From Bradyrhizobium sp. LMTR 3 (GTDB taxonomy: Bacteria; Pseudomonadota; Alphaproteobacteria; Rhizobiales; Xanthobacteraceae): DNA of 64,000 nucleotides. A model generated the notes under the pieces. The model was not told the DNA's origin. It did no database searches and saw nothing but the letters and a program-made list of their open reading frames with translations. Shown here piece after piece: positions 25,970 through 34,885 of this stretch (positions are counted from its first letter, which is position 1; the number at the start of each line of letters is the position of its first letter). Location of the stretch: positions 91,038 through 155,037 of the forward strand of contig NZ_MAXC01000009.1 in assembly GCF_001693485.1 (NCBI RefSeq), written 5' to 3'. Position numbers and translations under genes: made by a program.

Positions 25970-26347
25970 TCAGCCCTTTTCGACGTCTCCGCCTGCTTCC
26001 AACCAGCCTTTGAAGCCGCCGAGATTGCGTACGTTGCCGTAACCCATATCCTTCAGCGTCTTTCCCACCAGCGCGGAACGCCCGCCGGATGCGCAGTAAG
26101 CAATAACCGTCTTGGTCCGGTCGAAGGCCTTATCGTGCATTGCTGAGGCAGGATCCGCCTTGAACTCCACGAGGCCGCGCGGTATCGCGACGGCACCCGG
26201 AACTTTTCCAGAGGCAGTAACTTCCGCCGGCTCCCGAACGTCGAGGAAAAGCACATCGGCCCTTCCCAGAAATCCCTTGGCTTCATCGGGACTGATACGC
26301 GGGACTTCGGCATCGGCTTCGGCGAGCATCGCTTGTACGGTTTTCAT
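25970..26347 (-). CDS. Rhodanese-like domain protein
   Basis: A 125-residue single-domain rhodanese. The CDC25-type fold is marked by FLDVREPAEVTASGKVPGAV, and the active-site loop is CASGGRS with the catalytic cysteine at about residue 87. Such proteins transfer sulfane sulfur to cyanide or other acceptors. It is a single gene with no clear partners; the M24 gene is convergent. A nitrile-degrading operon lies 5 kb away, but no direct link is visible. Confidence 0.9.
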   Translation of the reverse strand: MKTVQAMLAEADAEVPRISPDEAKGFLGRADVLFLDVREPAEVTASGKVPGAVAIPRGLVEFKADPASAMHDKAFDRTKTVIAYCASGGRSALVGKTLKDMGYGNVRNLGGFKGWLEAGGDVEKG

Positions 26348-26555
26348 TGGGCCTTCTCCATGTGTGGGCTCGCCAGCAATGGCGGTGTTCTAATCTCAGC
26401 TTCCGCGAGGCACGCAATGCTCGCAGGTTGCAAGGGGCTAATAACCCATCCTGTTTTGATTTCGATCATGCAATTGAAGGATGCTGCGCCATATTTTTGG
26501 GTGTGGCAATCCCAGTGGTTGTCGCGGCAAATCTGGCCAGCGCGGCCATACTGCG

Positions 26556-26690
26556 CTATTTCCCCCTGAACTTCGGCTTGCGTCGCTCCAGAAACGCTGC
26601 CACGCCTTCCTTGTGATCCTCGGTCATGCTCGCCAGCGCGAACTGGTCGACATCCATGGTATCTCTGGCCATCGGCGGCAGCGCCACGCT
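26556..26690 (-). pseudogene. Decayed copy of the enoyl-CoA hydratase 3' end
   Basis: Bases 26563-26658 match 30392-30487 (the 3' end of the intact hydratase gene) with three mismatches, and encode MDVDQFALASMTEDHKEGVA through RRKPKF. Just upstream in the same frame, VALPPMARD resembles VALAVALDFRVMARD of the intact gene, so larger internal parts seem deleted. There is no start. The stop TAG lies at 26556-26558. The binding-protein gene ends right at its 5' edge. The interval 26348-26555 shows nothing else. Confidence 0.75.
26563..26658. repeat. Direct repeat, copy 1 (about 96 bp)
   Basis: About 97% identical and in the same orientation to 30392-30487. Together the two copies bracket the cyclase and binding-protein pair. 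Confidence 0.85.
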
Positions 26691-26692
26691 CC

Positions 26693-27976
26693 TCACCATT
26701 CCTTGTACGTCGGCTCGATGCATCCCCCGCAGATCCAAGGGAAGGTCCAATCAGCCGTACGGTTGGCGCTGTCGGGAATGTACTTGCTCCAGGCATCGGC
26801 TCGGACCGGATTGATCGACTGCCAAATGACATTGAAGGTCCCGGAAGAATTTATCTTGCCTATCATGACCGGCTTGGAAAGATGATGATTGGTGTTCATT
26901 ACAACCTCGAAGCCGCTCGGTGCCTTGATCCTCTGACCGTACGTCGCTTGCCGGACCGCATCTATGTTGGTTGTGCCCGCTTGAACGACGGCTTGCGTCC
27001 ACATCCTGAAGCCAATGAAGGTGGCCTCCATCGGATCATTCGTGGTTTTGTCTCGTTGCTCGTTGAAGTCTGCCCACATTTTCACGAAAGCGTCGTTCTC
27101 TGCTGACTTGATCGACTGGAAGTAATTCCAGGCCGCCAGGTGCCCAACGGGGGCAATGTCCACATCAAGCAATTCGCGCTCGCCGACCGAGAAAGCCATC
27201 ACCGGAATTGCGTTGGCGTCTATCTGTTGGGCAGCTAGTTCGCTGTAGAGGTACGTGTTTGCATCTCCGTTAACGGTTGATATGACTGCGGTCTTTTTTC
27301 CCTCCGAACCGAAGGCCTTGATCCGCCCGACGATCTCTCGCCATTCGTAATGGCCGAACGGCGTATAGATCGTCATGATGTCATCCGGCGACACCCCGTC
27401 TGCAGCAAGATACGCGCTCAGGATTCGGTTGATCGTACGCGGGTAGACGTAGTCGGTACCGAGCAGAACCCATCTGCGAACCTTGCCTCCCTCATTGCCG
27501 ATCAGATATCGAACGGCTGGAATTGCTTGCTGGTTGGGCGCTGCGCCCGTGTAGAAAATGCTACGCGAGCTTTCTTCACCCTCGTACTGCACAGGATAGA
27601 AGAGCAAGCCGTTCAATTCCTCGAAAATCGGTAGCACGGACTTGCGCGAGGCGGAGGTCCAGCACCCGAATACAACGGCGACCTTATCGTTCGAGAGCAG
27701 TTGCCTGGCTTTTTCCGCAAAGACGTTCCAATCGGACGCGGGATCAACAACGATCGGCTCCAGTTTCCGTCCGAGCAGACCGCCCTTCTTGTTTTGGTCC
27801 GCTATCAGCATGAGAACGGTGTTTTTGAGCACCGACTCGCTGATCGCCATGGTACCTGACAAAGAATGGAGAATTCCGATTTTGATTGTGTCCTCGCCTG
27901 CGTGAACCGCTGAAGCAGCGAGCATCAGCCACAAGCCGAACAACCTTGGCATGACACCTGGTATCGTTGATTTCAT
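26693..27976 (-). CDS. Periplasmic urea/short-chain-amide-type binding protein (UrtA/AmiC-like)
   Basis: A 427-residue type I periplasmic binding protein with a signal peptide cleaved after AVHA (residue 26). The mature protein starts IKIGILHSLSGTMAISE and has CWTSASRKSVLPIFEE, LLFYPVQYEGEESS, and a C-terminal ICGGCIEPTYKEW, all features of UrtA-type urea or AmiC-type amide receptors. No ABC permease or ATPase genes are next to it. It overlaps the upstream receptor-cyclase gene by 4 bases (ATGA), so it likely serves that cyclase as a ligand sensor rather than a transporter. Ligand is inferred only. Confidence 0.85.
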   Translation of the reverse strand: MKSTIPGVMPRLFGLWLMLAASAVHAGEDTIKIGILHSLSGTMAISESVLKNTVLMLIADQNKKGGLLGRKLEPIVVDPASDWNVFAEKARQLLSNDKVAVVFGCWTSASRKSVLPIFEELNGLLFYPVQYEGEESSRSIFYTGAAPNQQAIPAVRYLIGNEGGKVRRWVLLGTDYVYPRTINRILSAYLAADGVSPDDIMTIYTPFGHYEWREIVGRIKAFGSEGKKTAVISTVNGDANTYLYSELAAQQIDANAIPVMAFSVGERELLDVDIAPVGHLAAWNYFQSIKSAENDAFVKMWADFNEQRDKTTNDPMEATFIGFRMWTQAVVQAGTTNIDAVRQATYGQRIKAPSGFEVVMNTNHHLSKPVMIGKINSSGTFNVIWQSINPVRADAWSKYIPDSANRTADWTFPWICGGCIEPTYKEW

Positions 27977-29871
27977 GTCGCGGTCCCGACCAGTTCGAAG
28001 ATGCGGGTTTCCTTCGTCATGCCCTTGGCAATGACCGACTCAAAGGCTCTGAACTGGAAGCAGTGCTGAACCCGCGAATAGACGTCTTCGCTCACAAGAA
28101 TGGTGGTCCCAAATTGCTTGTTCAGCCCTTCGAGGCGCGCGGCCAGATTTACCGTATTGCCAAGGGCAGTGTAGTTCATACGCTCCGTCGACCCAAGATT
28201 GCCGACGACGGCCTCCCCGACATGAATGCCGAATCGCGTGAAGAACGGCTTCAGACCCTCGGTTTCAAACTGAGAGTTGAGCTCTTCACATGCCGCCCTG
28301 CCCGCAAGAGCTGCCCGGCAGGCCCGCTCGACGTGGTCGGGCTGTGGATTGGGTGCGTTCCAGAACACCATCACCGCGTCGCCAATGAACTTGTCGACTG
28401 TTCCGCCTTCGGCGAGGAAGGCCCCAGTAAGCACGGAAAAATATCGCGACGTTTGGTGCATGAGAGTGTCAGGGTCGGCTGACTCTGCGATCGTCGTAAA
28501 ATCCCGGACGTCGGTGAAAACGACGGTAATCTCCCCTCGAATTCCGCCAAGCTCGGTGGAGATGGAATCATCAATGATCCGCTGGACGATCTCCTTGGGG
28601 ACAAAGTGCGCGAACGACCAAATGGCGCGCTGCGCGAGCTCCATCGCACTGCCGAGTTCGTGAATTTCCTTAATGCGCGACGTGCCTGACATGTAATCTG
28701 GCGCAGCCAGCTTCTGGAGTTTGACCGCCTGAGCCGTGATTTCTCTCAAGGATCGAGACATTCCGCCGCCAAATATCCAAACGACCGGAACAAAAGCAGC
28801 GCTAGCGATAACTGCGAGGATTAATCCGGTGAACTGGAGATTCCGAACATCTTGAGCAAAGTCTTCTTGGGCCGCCAGCAACAATATGTTGGCGTTGTAT
28901 TGCTCCCCCAGATTGAATTTTGTCACCCTGAACAGAAAGTCCCGCCCGTGATCGTCACGGATGCTTCCGTCGTAGTGGTCGCGACCATCCGACCTTCGCA
29001 AGGCTTCCTGCACGACTCCGGAGTTGATCTCCTTGATGCTAGGCAATTGCGGTTGGGATGGATGCGTCATCGCATCGACAACGAATTGCGCGAAATTGGG
29101 ATGGGCTATAAGCGCGCCGGTCGAGTCGAAGATCAAGACACTGCCGTGCGCTCCAGGTCGTTGCGCCTGGACAAAATCGCTGAAGCTGTCGAGCTTGAGA
29201 TCTGCGGCAAGGACGCCGGACACTTTGCCTCGCAAGGGCGCGCTAACCGTGATCACCGGTGCGCCGATGCTGAATGCAAGATAAGGCGATGAGACCAGCG
29301 CTCGGTCGGCTTTCACCGTCTCGCGGTACCAGCTCCGCTTGCGCGCGTCGTATCCGTATTTCCATAGATCAAGCTGCCCGACCTGGTTGCCCTGCTGATC
29401 TTCGAAAATTCGTCGCATCGGCAGATCGCCACTCGGCGTGGGGCGGACCAGATTGATCGCAATATTAGCGTCTGGCGTCGCACGCAACCTTCCGCGCTGC
29501 TCGTCGTTGAGATCGTCTATGCGCCGTACCTGCAACCAAGCGCCGTTTTCGAAACCTGCATAGACACTGTCCATTTGAGGCAGTTCCTGCAGTGCGGCCT
29601 TGAATAGCGGAATCGCACTGCCGGTCTCGGTTCTTTCATTTGAATCGGCCACACTGGAGCTGGTCGCCAGCACGTGTACCAACGACGCAATAGTGGTAAT
29701 CTCCGTCCGGAGGCGTCCGAGCGCCTTCGCACTGGTCGCATCCATATAGGCAGACGCGGCTTCGTGCGCGGCCCAGCGAAGAGCCAGGATCTGGATTGCG
29801 ATCAGCAGCACGGCCAGAGCGACGATAAACGCCATTACCGCGAAGGTGAGTGAGGTTCGAAATGTGAACAT
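27973..29871 (-). CDS. Membrane receptor-type class III adenylate/guanylate cyclase (dCache-HAMP-CYC)
   Basis: A 632-residue membrane protein. It has a first TM helix at about residues 10-32, a long periplasmic dCache-like sensor domain, a second TM at about 342-365, a HAMP-like linker and a C-terminal class III cyclase domain. The catalytic parts are complete: metal Asp pair in VVFTDVRDFTTIAE (about residue 449), IGDAVMVFWNAP, and the Asn/Arg pair in GNTVNLAARLEG. The stop overlaps the next gene, a urea/amide-type binding protein. It should convert a periplasmic signal into cAMP or cGMP. Confidence 0.9.
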   Translation of the reverse strand: MFTFRTSLTFAVMAFIVALAVLLIAIQILALRWAAHEAASAYMDATSAKALGRLRTEITTIASLVHVLATSSSVADSNERTETGSAIPLFKAALQELPQMDSVYAGFENGAWLQVRRIDDLNDEQRGRLRATPDANIAINLVRPTPSGDLPMRRIFEDQQGNQVGQLDLWKYGYDARKRSWYRETVKADRALVSSPYLAFSIGAPVITVSAPLRGKVSGVLAADLKLDSFSDFVQAQRPGAHGSVLIFDSTGALIAHPNFAQFVVDAMTHPSQPQLPSIKEINSGVVQEALRRSDGRDHYDGSIRDDHGRDFLFRVTKFNLGEQYNANILLLAAQEDFAQDVRNLQFTGLILAVIASAAFVPVVWIFGGGMSRSLREITAQAVKLQKLAAPDYMSGTSRIKEIHELGSAMELAQRAIWSFAHFVPKEIVQRIIDDSISTELGGIRGEITVVFTDVRDFTTIAESADPDTLMHQTSRYFSVLTGAFLAEGGTVDKFIGDAVMVFWNAPNPQPDHVERACRAALAGRAACEELNSQFETEGLKPFFTRFGIHVGEAVVGNLGSTERMNYTALGNTVNLAARLEGLNKQFGTTILVSEDVYSRVQHCFQFRAFESVIAKGMTKETRIFELVGTAT

Positions 29872-30384
29872 CCCGTGTGCCCTCCTCGTGAAGGATACAG
29901 CCGGTAAGTCTCTTCGCCGTTCGCTTACGCGCCGCTTCTACGCAAACGTGCTTCTGTATCGAAATCAACACCAGGGCTCTCCCGGCCTGGCGGGATCGGT
30001 CGACCAAAGCGGCCGGGAGTTCTCGGAAGTCCGAATAGCTCTTAAAACAAGCCCGGAGTGCGGCGTCACCCACCTCCGAAGGTAACTCGGATTCGACGGG
30101 AAGATATACTCGTGACTCCAGATTCGCTTAAAACACGTTTCGGGTAGAGCATTGATATTATTGGAAGTTTATGTCCAAAGGGTCTCATATTCGACAGTCT
30201 CCTGCCCTTGGCGGACCGGAAACAGATCGAGCGCGTGGAAAGGTGCGAGCTGGCCAAGGTTTGTCGCCTGCCCCCCGCAGGGGCGTGACTGAACCCTAAA
30301 ACAGGCATCAAGCAGCCACCTTGCCGCATCAAGGAGATTCCAGCACGCAACCCGGGACCGCCTTGGCGGTAACGTCACGGCATC
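29872..30384. other. Intergenic region between cyclase and enoyl-CoA hydratase genes
   Basis: 513 bases with no convincing ORF. It should hold the promoter of the cyclase and binding-protein pair on its left. The codon structure of the hydratase stops at 30385. No integrase, tRNA or IS end is seen. Confidence 0.4.
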
Positions 30385-31191
30385 CTACCTGCCCTTGAAC
30401 TTCGGCTTGCGTCGCTCCAGAAACGCTGCCACGCCTTCCTTGTGATCCTCGGTCATACTCGCCAGCGCAAACTGGTCGACATCCATGTGGCTGGCGAGAT
30501 CATCGAGCGCGTGCGCAAGGCGATTGATCGTCAGCTTGGTCATGGCAACCGACAGCGGCGGCTGCGCGGCGACTTTGGCGGCGAGCGCCATCGCGGCGTC
30601 GAAGGCCGTGCCGGGATCGGCGACCTCCTCCACCAGGCGCCATTCGTAAGCCTCGGCCGCGGTGATGCGCTGGTCGGCCAGGATTACGGCCTGCTTGGTG
30701 CGGGCCGGTCCCATCAGATGCAGCATGCGCGGCACGCTCTGCCAGCTCATATTCATGCCGAGGCCGATCTCGGGCACGCGCATATGGGCATCTCTGGCCA
30801 TCACCCGGAAATCCAGCGCGACCGCCAGCGCCACGCCGCCGCCGACGCAAAAGCCCTCGATGGCGCCGATCGTGATCTGGTCCATGTCCTGCCAGGCGCG
30901 GGTCAGCCGCGGCCCAAGCTTCAAGTGCCGGCGCAAGGCTCCAAGGTCCATGGTCTTGCGCGAACGCCCCTCGGGGTCCTTGAGATCAAAGCCGGCGCTG
31001 AACGACTTTGCGCCGCCGGTCAGCACCACGACCGAGGTTGCGCCATCGTCTTCAAAACTGCGGGCAGCGTCGGTGAGCTGGCGTAGCGCCTCCGGCGACA
31101 ACGCGTTGATGCCGTCGCCGCGGTCGAAACGCACCGCAGCGATACGGCCGTCCGGCCCAAGCCCTTTTTCAATCGTCACAAATCCCGTCAA
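30385..31191 (-). CDS. Enoyl-CoA hydratase/isomerase family protein
   Basis: A 268-residue crotonase-fold protein. It has SFSAGFDLKDP, the oxyanion-hole block EGFCVGGGVALAVALDFRVM, then VPEIGLGM and a C-terminal helix rich in charge. The acidic residue positions for hydration are not clear, so hydratase versus isomerase cannot be settled. Its 3' end (30392-30487) is duplicated at 26563-26658, on the far side of the cyclase cassette. It is divergent from nitrile hydratase with 174 bases between. Confidence 0.87.
   Translation of the reverse strand: MTGFVTIEKGLGPDGRIAAVRFDRGDGINALSPEALRQLTDAARSFEDDGATSVVVLTGGAKSFSAGFDLKDPEGRSRKTMDLGALRRHLKLGPRLTRAWQDMDQITIGAIEGFCVGGGVALAVALDFRVMARDAHMRVPEIGLGMNMSWQSVPRMLHLMGPARTKQAVILADQRITAAEAYEWRLVEEVADPGTAFDAAMALAAKVAAQPPLSVAMTKLTINRLAHALDDLASHMDVDQFALASMTEDHKEGVAAFLERRKPKFKGR
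30392..30487. repeat. Direct repeat, copy 2 (3' end of the intact hydratase gene)
   Basis: The partner of 26563-26658; same orientation, three mismatches in 96 bases. Confidence 0.85.
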
Positions 31192-31365
31192 TCCATCGCT
31201 CCCTGTCGGTCATTTTTTTCGAAAGTTTAGACCAGAAGTAATTCCGGCGAACCTGAATCCTTGGTCGGTTCCTGTCCGTCGTGTTCGCGAAACCATCGCA
31301 TCCGCTTGGCGCGGATCGGGGCCCCCTGCCTCGACTAGCCCGGATTTTGCGCCTATCCTCACAAC

Positions 31366-32007
31366 ATGAGCGACCATGATCACGATCACCACGGCCATCA
31401 TCACCACCACGACCATTCCGAACTCTCGGAGACCGAGCTGCGCGTGCGCGCACTGGAATCGATCTTGACCGAAAAGGGCTATGTCGATCCGGCCGCGCTC
31501 GACCTCCTGATCGATCTCTATGAAAAGAAAATCGGACCGCGCAACGGCGTTCGCGTGGTCGCCAAGGCATGGAGCGATCCCGCCTATCACGAACGGCTGA
31601 TGAAGGACGCAACGGCTGCGATTGCCGAACTCGACTATTCCGGCCGCCAGGGCGAGCACATGGTCGTCGTAGAGAACACGCCCGAGCAGCACAACATGGT
31701 CGTGTGCACGCTGTGCTCCTGCTACCCGCACCCCGTGCTGGGGCTTCCGCCAGTCTGGTACAAATCCGCGCCCTATCGCTCCCGCGCCGTGTCCGATCCG
31801 CGTGGCGTGCTGAAGGATTTCGGCGTGACGCTGCCGGACACCACCAAAATCCGGGTCTGGGATTCCACCGCCGAAATCCGCTACCTCGTGCTGCCGATGC
31901 GGCCTGCCGGCACCGAGGGCTGGAGCGCCGAGCAACTTGCCGAACTCGTCACCCGCGACAGCATGATCGGCACCGGCCTGCCCAAACAGCCCGGTGAGGC
32001 TGCCTGA
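31366..32007 (+). CDS. nthA: Nitrile hydratase alpha subunit, cobalt type
   Basis: A 213-residue alpha subunit. The metal site [20 protein letters not shown] is the CTLCSC form associated with cobalt; iron enzymes have CSLCSC. A His-rich N-terminus ([15 protein letters not shown]) may bind metal. The enzyme hydrates nitriles to amides. nthB follows with overlapping stop and start, then the accessory gene, the usual activator-containing order. No cobalt permease gene is nearby. Confidence 0.95.
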   Translation: MSDHDHDHHGHHHHHDHSELSETELRVRALESILTEKGYVDPAALDLLIDLYEKKIGPRNGVRVVAKAWSDPAYHERLMKDATAAIAELDYSGRQGEHMVVVENTPEQHNMVVCTLCSCYPHPVLGLPPVWYKSAPYRSRAVSDPRGVLKDFGVTLPDTTKIRVWDSTAEIRYLVLPMRPAGTEGWSAEQLAELVTRDSMIGTGLPKQPGEAA

Positions 32008-32666
32008 TGGACGGCGCGCATGACATGGGCGGTGCCAAGGGTTTTGGGCCTGTCGTGCCCGAGCCGAACGAGCCGGTGTTTCATGCTGACTGGGAGCGCC
32101 GGGCCTTCGCGCTGACGGTTGCCATGGCGCGCCCGGGCGGCTGGAACATCGATATGTCGCGGTTCGCGCGCGAGAACCGCCCGCCTGAGGATTACCTCAG
32201 CAAGAGCTATTTCGAATTATGGCTGGCCGGGCTGGAAACGCTGATGATCGAGCGCGGGCTGGTGACGCGCGAGGAAGTCGAGGCGGGCAAAGTGCTGTCG
32301 CCGCCTAAGCCTGGCGTCAAGCCGATCGCTCCAAATGAGGTCACGCCGGCGATCCGCCGCGGCGGCCCGACCGAACGCGAGGCGAAAGCACCTGCGATGT
32401 TTGCAATCGGCGACACTGTGCGGATGAAGAACATCCACCCGGTGACGCATACGCGGCTGCCGCAGTATGTCCGTGGCCATCTCGGCACCATCGAGCTCAA
32501 TCGCGGCTGCCACGTCTTCCCCGACACCAACTCGCTCGGCCAAGGCGAAGACCCGCAATGGCTCTATACAGTCCGGTTCGACGGGCCGGAATTGTGGGGC
32601 AAGGACGGCGACCCGACGCTCAGCGTCTCCGTCGACGCCTGGGAATCCTATCTGGAGCGCGCGTGA
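32007..32666 (+). CDS. nthB: Nitrile hydratase beta subunit
   Basis: A 219-residue beta subunit starting [16 protein letters not shown], the classical opening of this protein, with a C-terminal SH3-like barrel (IGDTVRMKNIHPVTHTRLPQ, then YVRGHLGTIE). It pairs with the alpha subunit in the heterotetramer. The ATG overlaps the nthA TGA, and its own stop overlaps the accessory gene start, so the three genes are translationally coupled. Confidence 0.95.
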   Translation: MDGAHDMGGAKGFGPVVPEPNEPVFHADWERRAFALTVAMARPGGWNIDMSRFARENRPPEDYLSKSYFELWLAGLETLMIERGLVTREEVEAGKVLSPPKPGVKPIAPNEVTPAIRRGGPTEREAKAPAMFAIGDTVRMKNIHPVTHTRLPQYVRGHLGTIELNRGCHVFPDTNSLGQGEDPQWLYTVRFDGPELWGKDGDPTLSVSVDAWESYLERA

Positions 32667-33049
32667 TGGATTTGACCCCGCAGCAGGCCATGCGCGCCGC
32701 GGTCGCCGTTCCCGGCGTGCCGCGCGATGAAGACGGCCCGGTGTTTCGCGAGCCATGGGAAGCGCGCGCCTTTGCGATGGCGCTGGCGTTGCATGAGGCC
32801 GGCGTCTTCACCTGGAAGGAATGGGCAGAGACGCTGGGCGCGCAAATCAAGCGCGCGCAGGCCGAAGGCGATCCAGATACGGGCGAGACCTACTACCGGC
32901 ACTGGCTCGCGACGCTGGAAACGCTCGTCGCCGCCAAGGGCGTCACAACGTCAGATGTCCTGCATCGCTACCGTGACGCCTGGGACCACGCCGCCGACCG
33001 CACGCCCCATGGTGCACCAATCGAGCTGACCGCGGAGGATTTTGGCTAG
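32666..33049 (+). CDS. Nitrile hydratase accessory protein (metallochaperone type)
   Basis: A 127-residue protein that resembles the N-terminal half of the nitrile hydratase beta subunit (FREPWEARAFAMALALHEAG, then FTWKEWAETLGAQI and YYRHWLATLETLVAAKG). This is the 14-kDa activator type that helps put cobalt into the alpha subunit in other cobalt nitrile hydratases. The start overlaps the nthB stop. Nothing else of the operon is visible downstream. Confidence 0.88.
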   Translation: MDLTPQQAMRAAVAVPGVPRDEDGPVFREPWEARAFAMALALHEAGVFTWKEWAETLGAQIKRAQAEGDPDTGETYYRHWLATLETLVAAKGVTTSDVLHRYRDAWDHAADRTPHGAPIELTAEDFG

Positions 33050-33078
33050 CGGTCGCCATCGCCCCACACCAGGACATC

Positions 33079-33175
33079 ATCCCCGCGCATGCGGGGATCC
33101 ACTACGCTGCGGCTTCTCGCGCCAATCACTGACCGTCTCTGGAATACTGGGTCACCCGCCTTCGCGGGTGACGAC
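33079..33175. repeat. Dispersed palindromic repeat, copy A
   Basis: A palindrome ATCCCCGC-GCAT-GCGGGGAT (33079-33098), a spacer with CAATCACTGACCGTCTCTGG, and a second hairpin GTCACCCGC...GCGGGTGAC (33151-33172). The spacer and first hairpin recur at 63819-63887. The right end overlaps the last codons of queC. Confidence 0.8.
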
Positions 33176-33880
33176 AACTGAGTATTCCCGCCAGCCCTTC
33201 GCCCGCAGCGCGCAGGCCGGGCATTCGCCGCAGCCATAACCCCAATCGTGCTGCGCGCCGCGCTCGCCGAGATAGCAGGTGTGGGAATGCTCGCGGATCA
33301 GATCGACCAACCCTGCTCCGCCGAGTTCATGCGCAAGCTTCCAGGTGGCTGCCTTGTCGAGCCACATCAGCGGCGTATGCAGCTCAAAATTCTTCGCCAT
33401 GCCGAGATTGAGCGCGGACTGCAGCGCCTTGATGGTCTCATCGCGGCAGTCTGGATAGCCGGAGTAATCGGTCTCGCACATGCCGCCTACGATGTGGCGG
33501 ATGCCACGCCGGTACGCCAGCGCCGCGGCGAAGGTAAGAAACACCAGGTTACGGCCTGGCACGAAGGTGTTGGGTAAGCCGTCAGCTCCCATTTCGATCG
33601 CGACATCGCGCGTCAGCGCGGTATCGGAAATCTCTGCAAGCGTCGGGATCTCCAGCGTGTGGCTCTCGCCGAGTTTTGCCGCCCAATCCGGCCGCAACGA
33701 CCTTAACCCCGACAGCAGCCGGTCGCGGCACTCGAGCTCGATGGCGTGGCGCTGGCCGTAGCTGAAACCAAGCATTTCGACGCGCGCAAAGCGCCGCAAG
33801 GCCCAGGCCAGGCAGGTGGTGGAATCCTGCCCGCCGGAAAACAGCACCAGCGCGGTTTCGGACGGTGATTGGTCGCTCAT
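33152..33880 (-). CDS. queC: 7-cyano-7-deazaguanine synthase
   Basis: A 242-residue QueC. It has the ATP-pyrophosphatase motif [10 protein letters not shown] near the N-terminus, [11 protein letters not shown], and the C-terminal zinc site with Cys residues in TCYLGERG and [12 protein letters not shown]. It makes preQ0, a queuosine and archaeosine precursor. I chose the ATG at 33880 (MSDQSPSE); an upstream TTG is possible. The last eight residues (VVVTREGG) are read from the hairpin of a dispersed repeat. Confidence 0.94.
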   Translation of the reverse strand: MSDQSPSETALVLFSGGQDSTTCLAWALRRFARVEMLGFSYGQRHAIELECRDRLLSGLRSLRPDWAAKLGESHTLEIPTLAEISDTALTRDVAIEMGADGLPNTFVPGRNLVFLTFAAALAYRRGIRHIVGGMCETDYSGYPDCRDETIKALQSALNLGMAKNFELHTPLMWLDKAATWKLAHELGGAGLVDLIREHSHTCYLGERGAQHDWGYGCGECPACALRAKGWREYSVVVTREGG

Positions 33881-34010
33881 GACGGGCAATTAGCACTCCC
33901 GCGCCCCAAGGCCAACCGGTGGAAATTGCCTCTATTCCGGAGCGTTCCGCTGGGATCGGTCGACCGCTTGCGGCATAAAGCGGCCAGCCCCTCCAAGCGA
34001 CGGAAATCCC

Positions 34011-34865
34011 ATGACCCCTTCCCGCGATATTTCCCGCCTCATCGAGATCATGGCGGCGCTGCGCACGCCGGTCACGGGCTGCCCGTGGGACCTCGAACAG
34101 AACTTTGCGACGATCGCGCCCTACACCGTCGAAGAAGCCTATGAGGTGGCCGACGCGATCACACGCGGCGATCTCGATGATCTCCGCGAGGAACTCGGCG
34201 ATCTCCTGCTGCAGGTCGTCTATCACGCCCGCATGGCGGAAGAGCAAAACGCCTTTGCCTTCGGCGACGTGGTCGAGGCGATCACAGGCAAGCTGATACG
34301 CCGTCATCCGCACGTGTTCGCCGACAAGGACGGCAATATCGCCCCCGCCGGCGTCAAGAGCGCCTGGGAACGCATCAAGGCGGAAGAAAAGGCCGAACGC
34401 GCGGCGCGGCGGCCGCCGGAGGAGACCGCGCACAAATCGCTGCTCGCAACCGTCAAGGCCGGCCAGCCGGCGCTGACGCGCGCGATGGAATTGCAGCGCA
34501 AGGCCTCGACCGTCGGCTTCGACTGGAACGATCCCCGCGCGGTGCTGCATAAGATTCGTGAGGAGGCTGACGAGATCGAAGCAGCCCTGGACAACGGCAA
34601 GCCTGACGAACTCGCGGCCGAAACAGGCGATCTCCTGTTTGCGCTGGTCAATCTGGCGCGGCATGTCGGCGCCGATCCCGAAACCGCGCTGCGCGGCACC
34701 AACGCCAAGTTCGAGCGCCGTTTTGCCTATATTGAGCGCGTACTGGCAGCCAAAGGCCGCTCGCTCGAGGACGCAACACTCGCCGAAATGGATGCGCTGT
34801 GGAACGAGGCCAAGGATGCGGAACAGCCGGCCGCCTCAGCCTCAGCGCGGAGTGATCGGAGATAG
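34011..34865 (+). CDS. mazG: Nucleoside triphosphate pyrophosphohydrolase MazG
   Basis: A 284-residue MazG with tandem MazG domains. The first has CPWDLEQNFATIAPYTVEEA then YEVADAI and EELGDLLLQVVYHARMAEE; the second has EEADEIEAALDNG then ELAAETGDLLFALVNLARH. The EExxE metal motifs are visible in both. It removes non-canonical NTPs or lowers (p)ppGpp-related signals, depending on species. It is convergent with hflX and divergent from queC. Confidence 0.93.
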   Translation: MTPSRDISRLIEIMAALRTPVTGCPWDLEQNFATIAPYTVEEAYEVADAITRGDLDDLREELGDLLLQVVYHARMAEEQNAFAFGDVVEAITGKLIRRHPHVFADKDGNIAPAGVKSAWERIKAEEKAERAARRPPEETAHKSLLATVKAGQPALTRAMELQRKASTVGFDWNDPRAVLHKIREEADEIEAALDNGKPDELAAETGDLLFALVNLARHVGADPETALRGTNAKFERRFAYIERVLAAKGRSLEDATLAEMDALWNEAKDAEQPAASASARSDRR

Positions 34866-34885
34866 GACGCGCGTTCGCGCGACAA

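Noticed and set aside
26563..30487. Integrase-bearing mobile element between the hydratase repeats
   Set aside because: Neither strand between the repeats encodes a recombinase, so a self-moving element is not supported.
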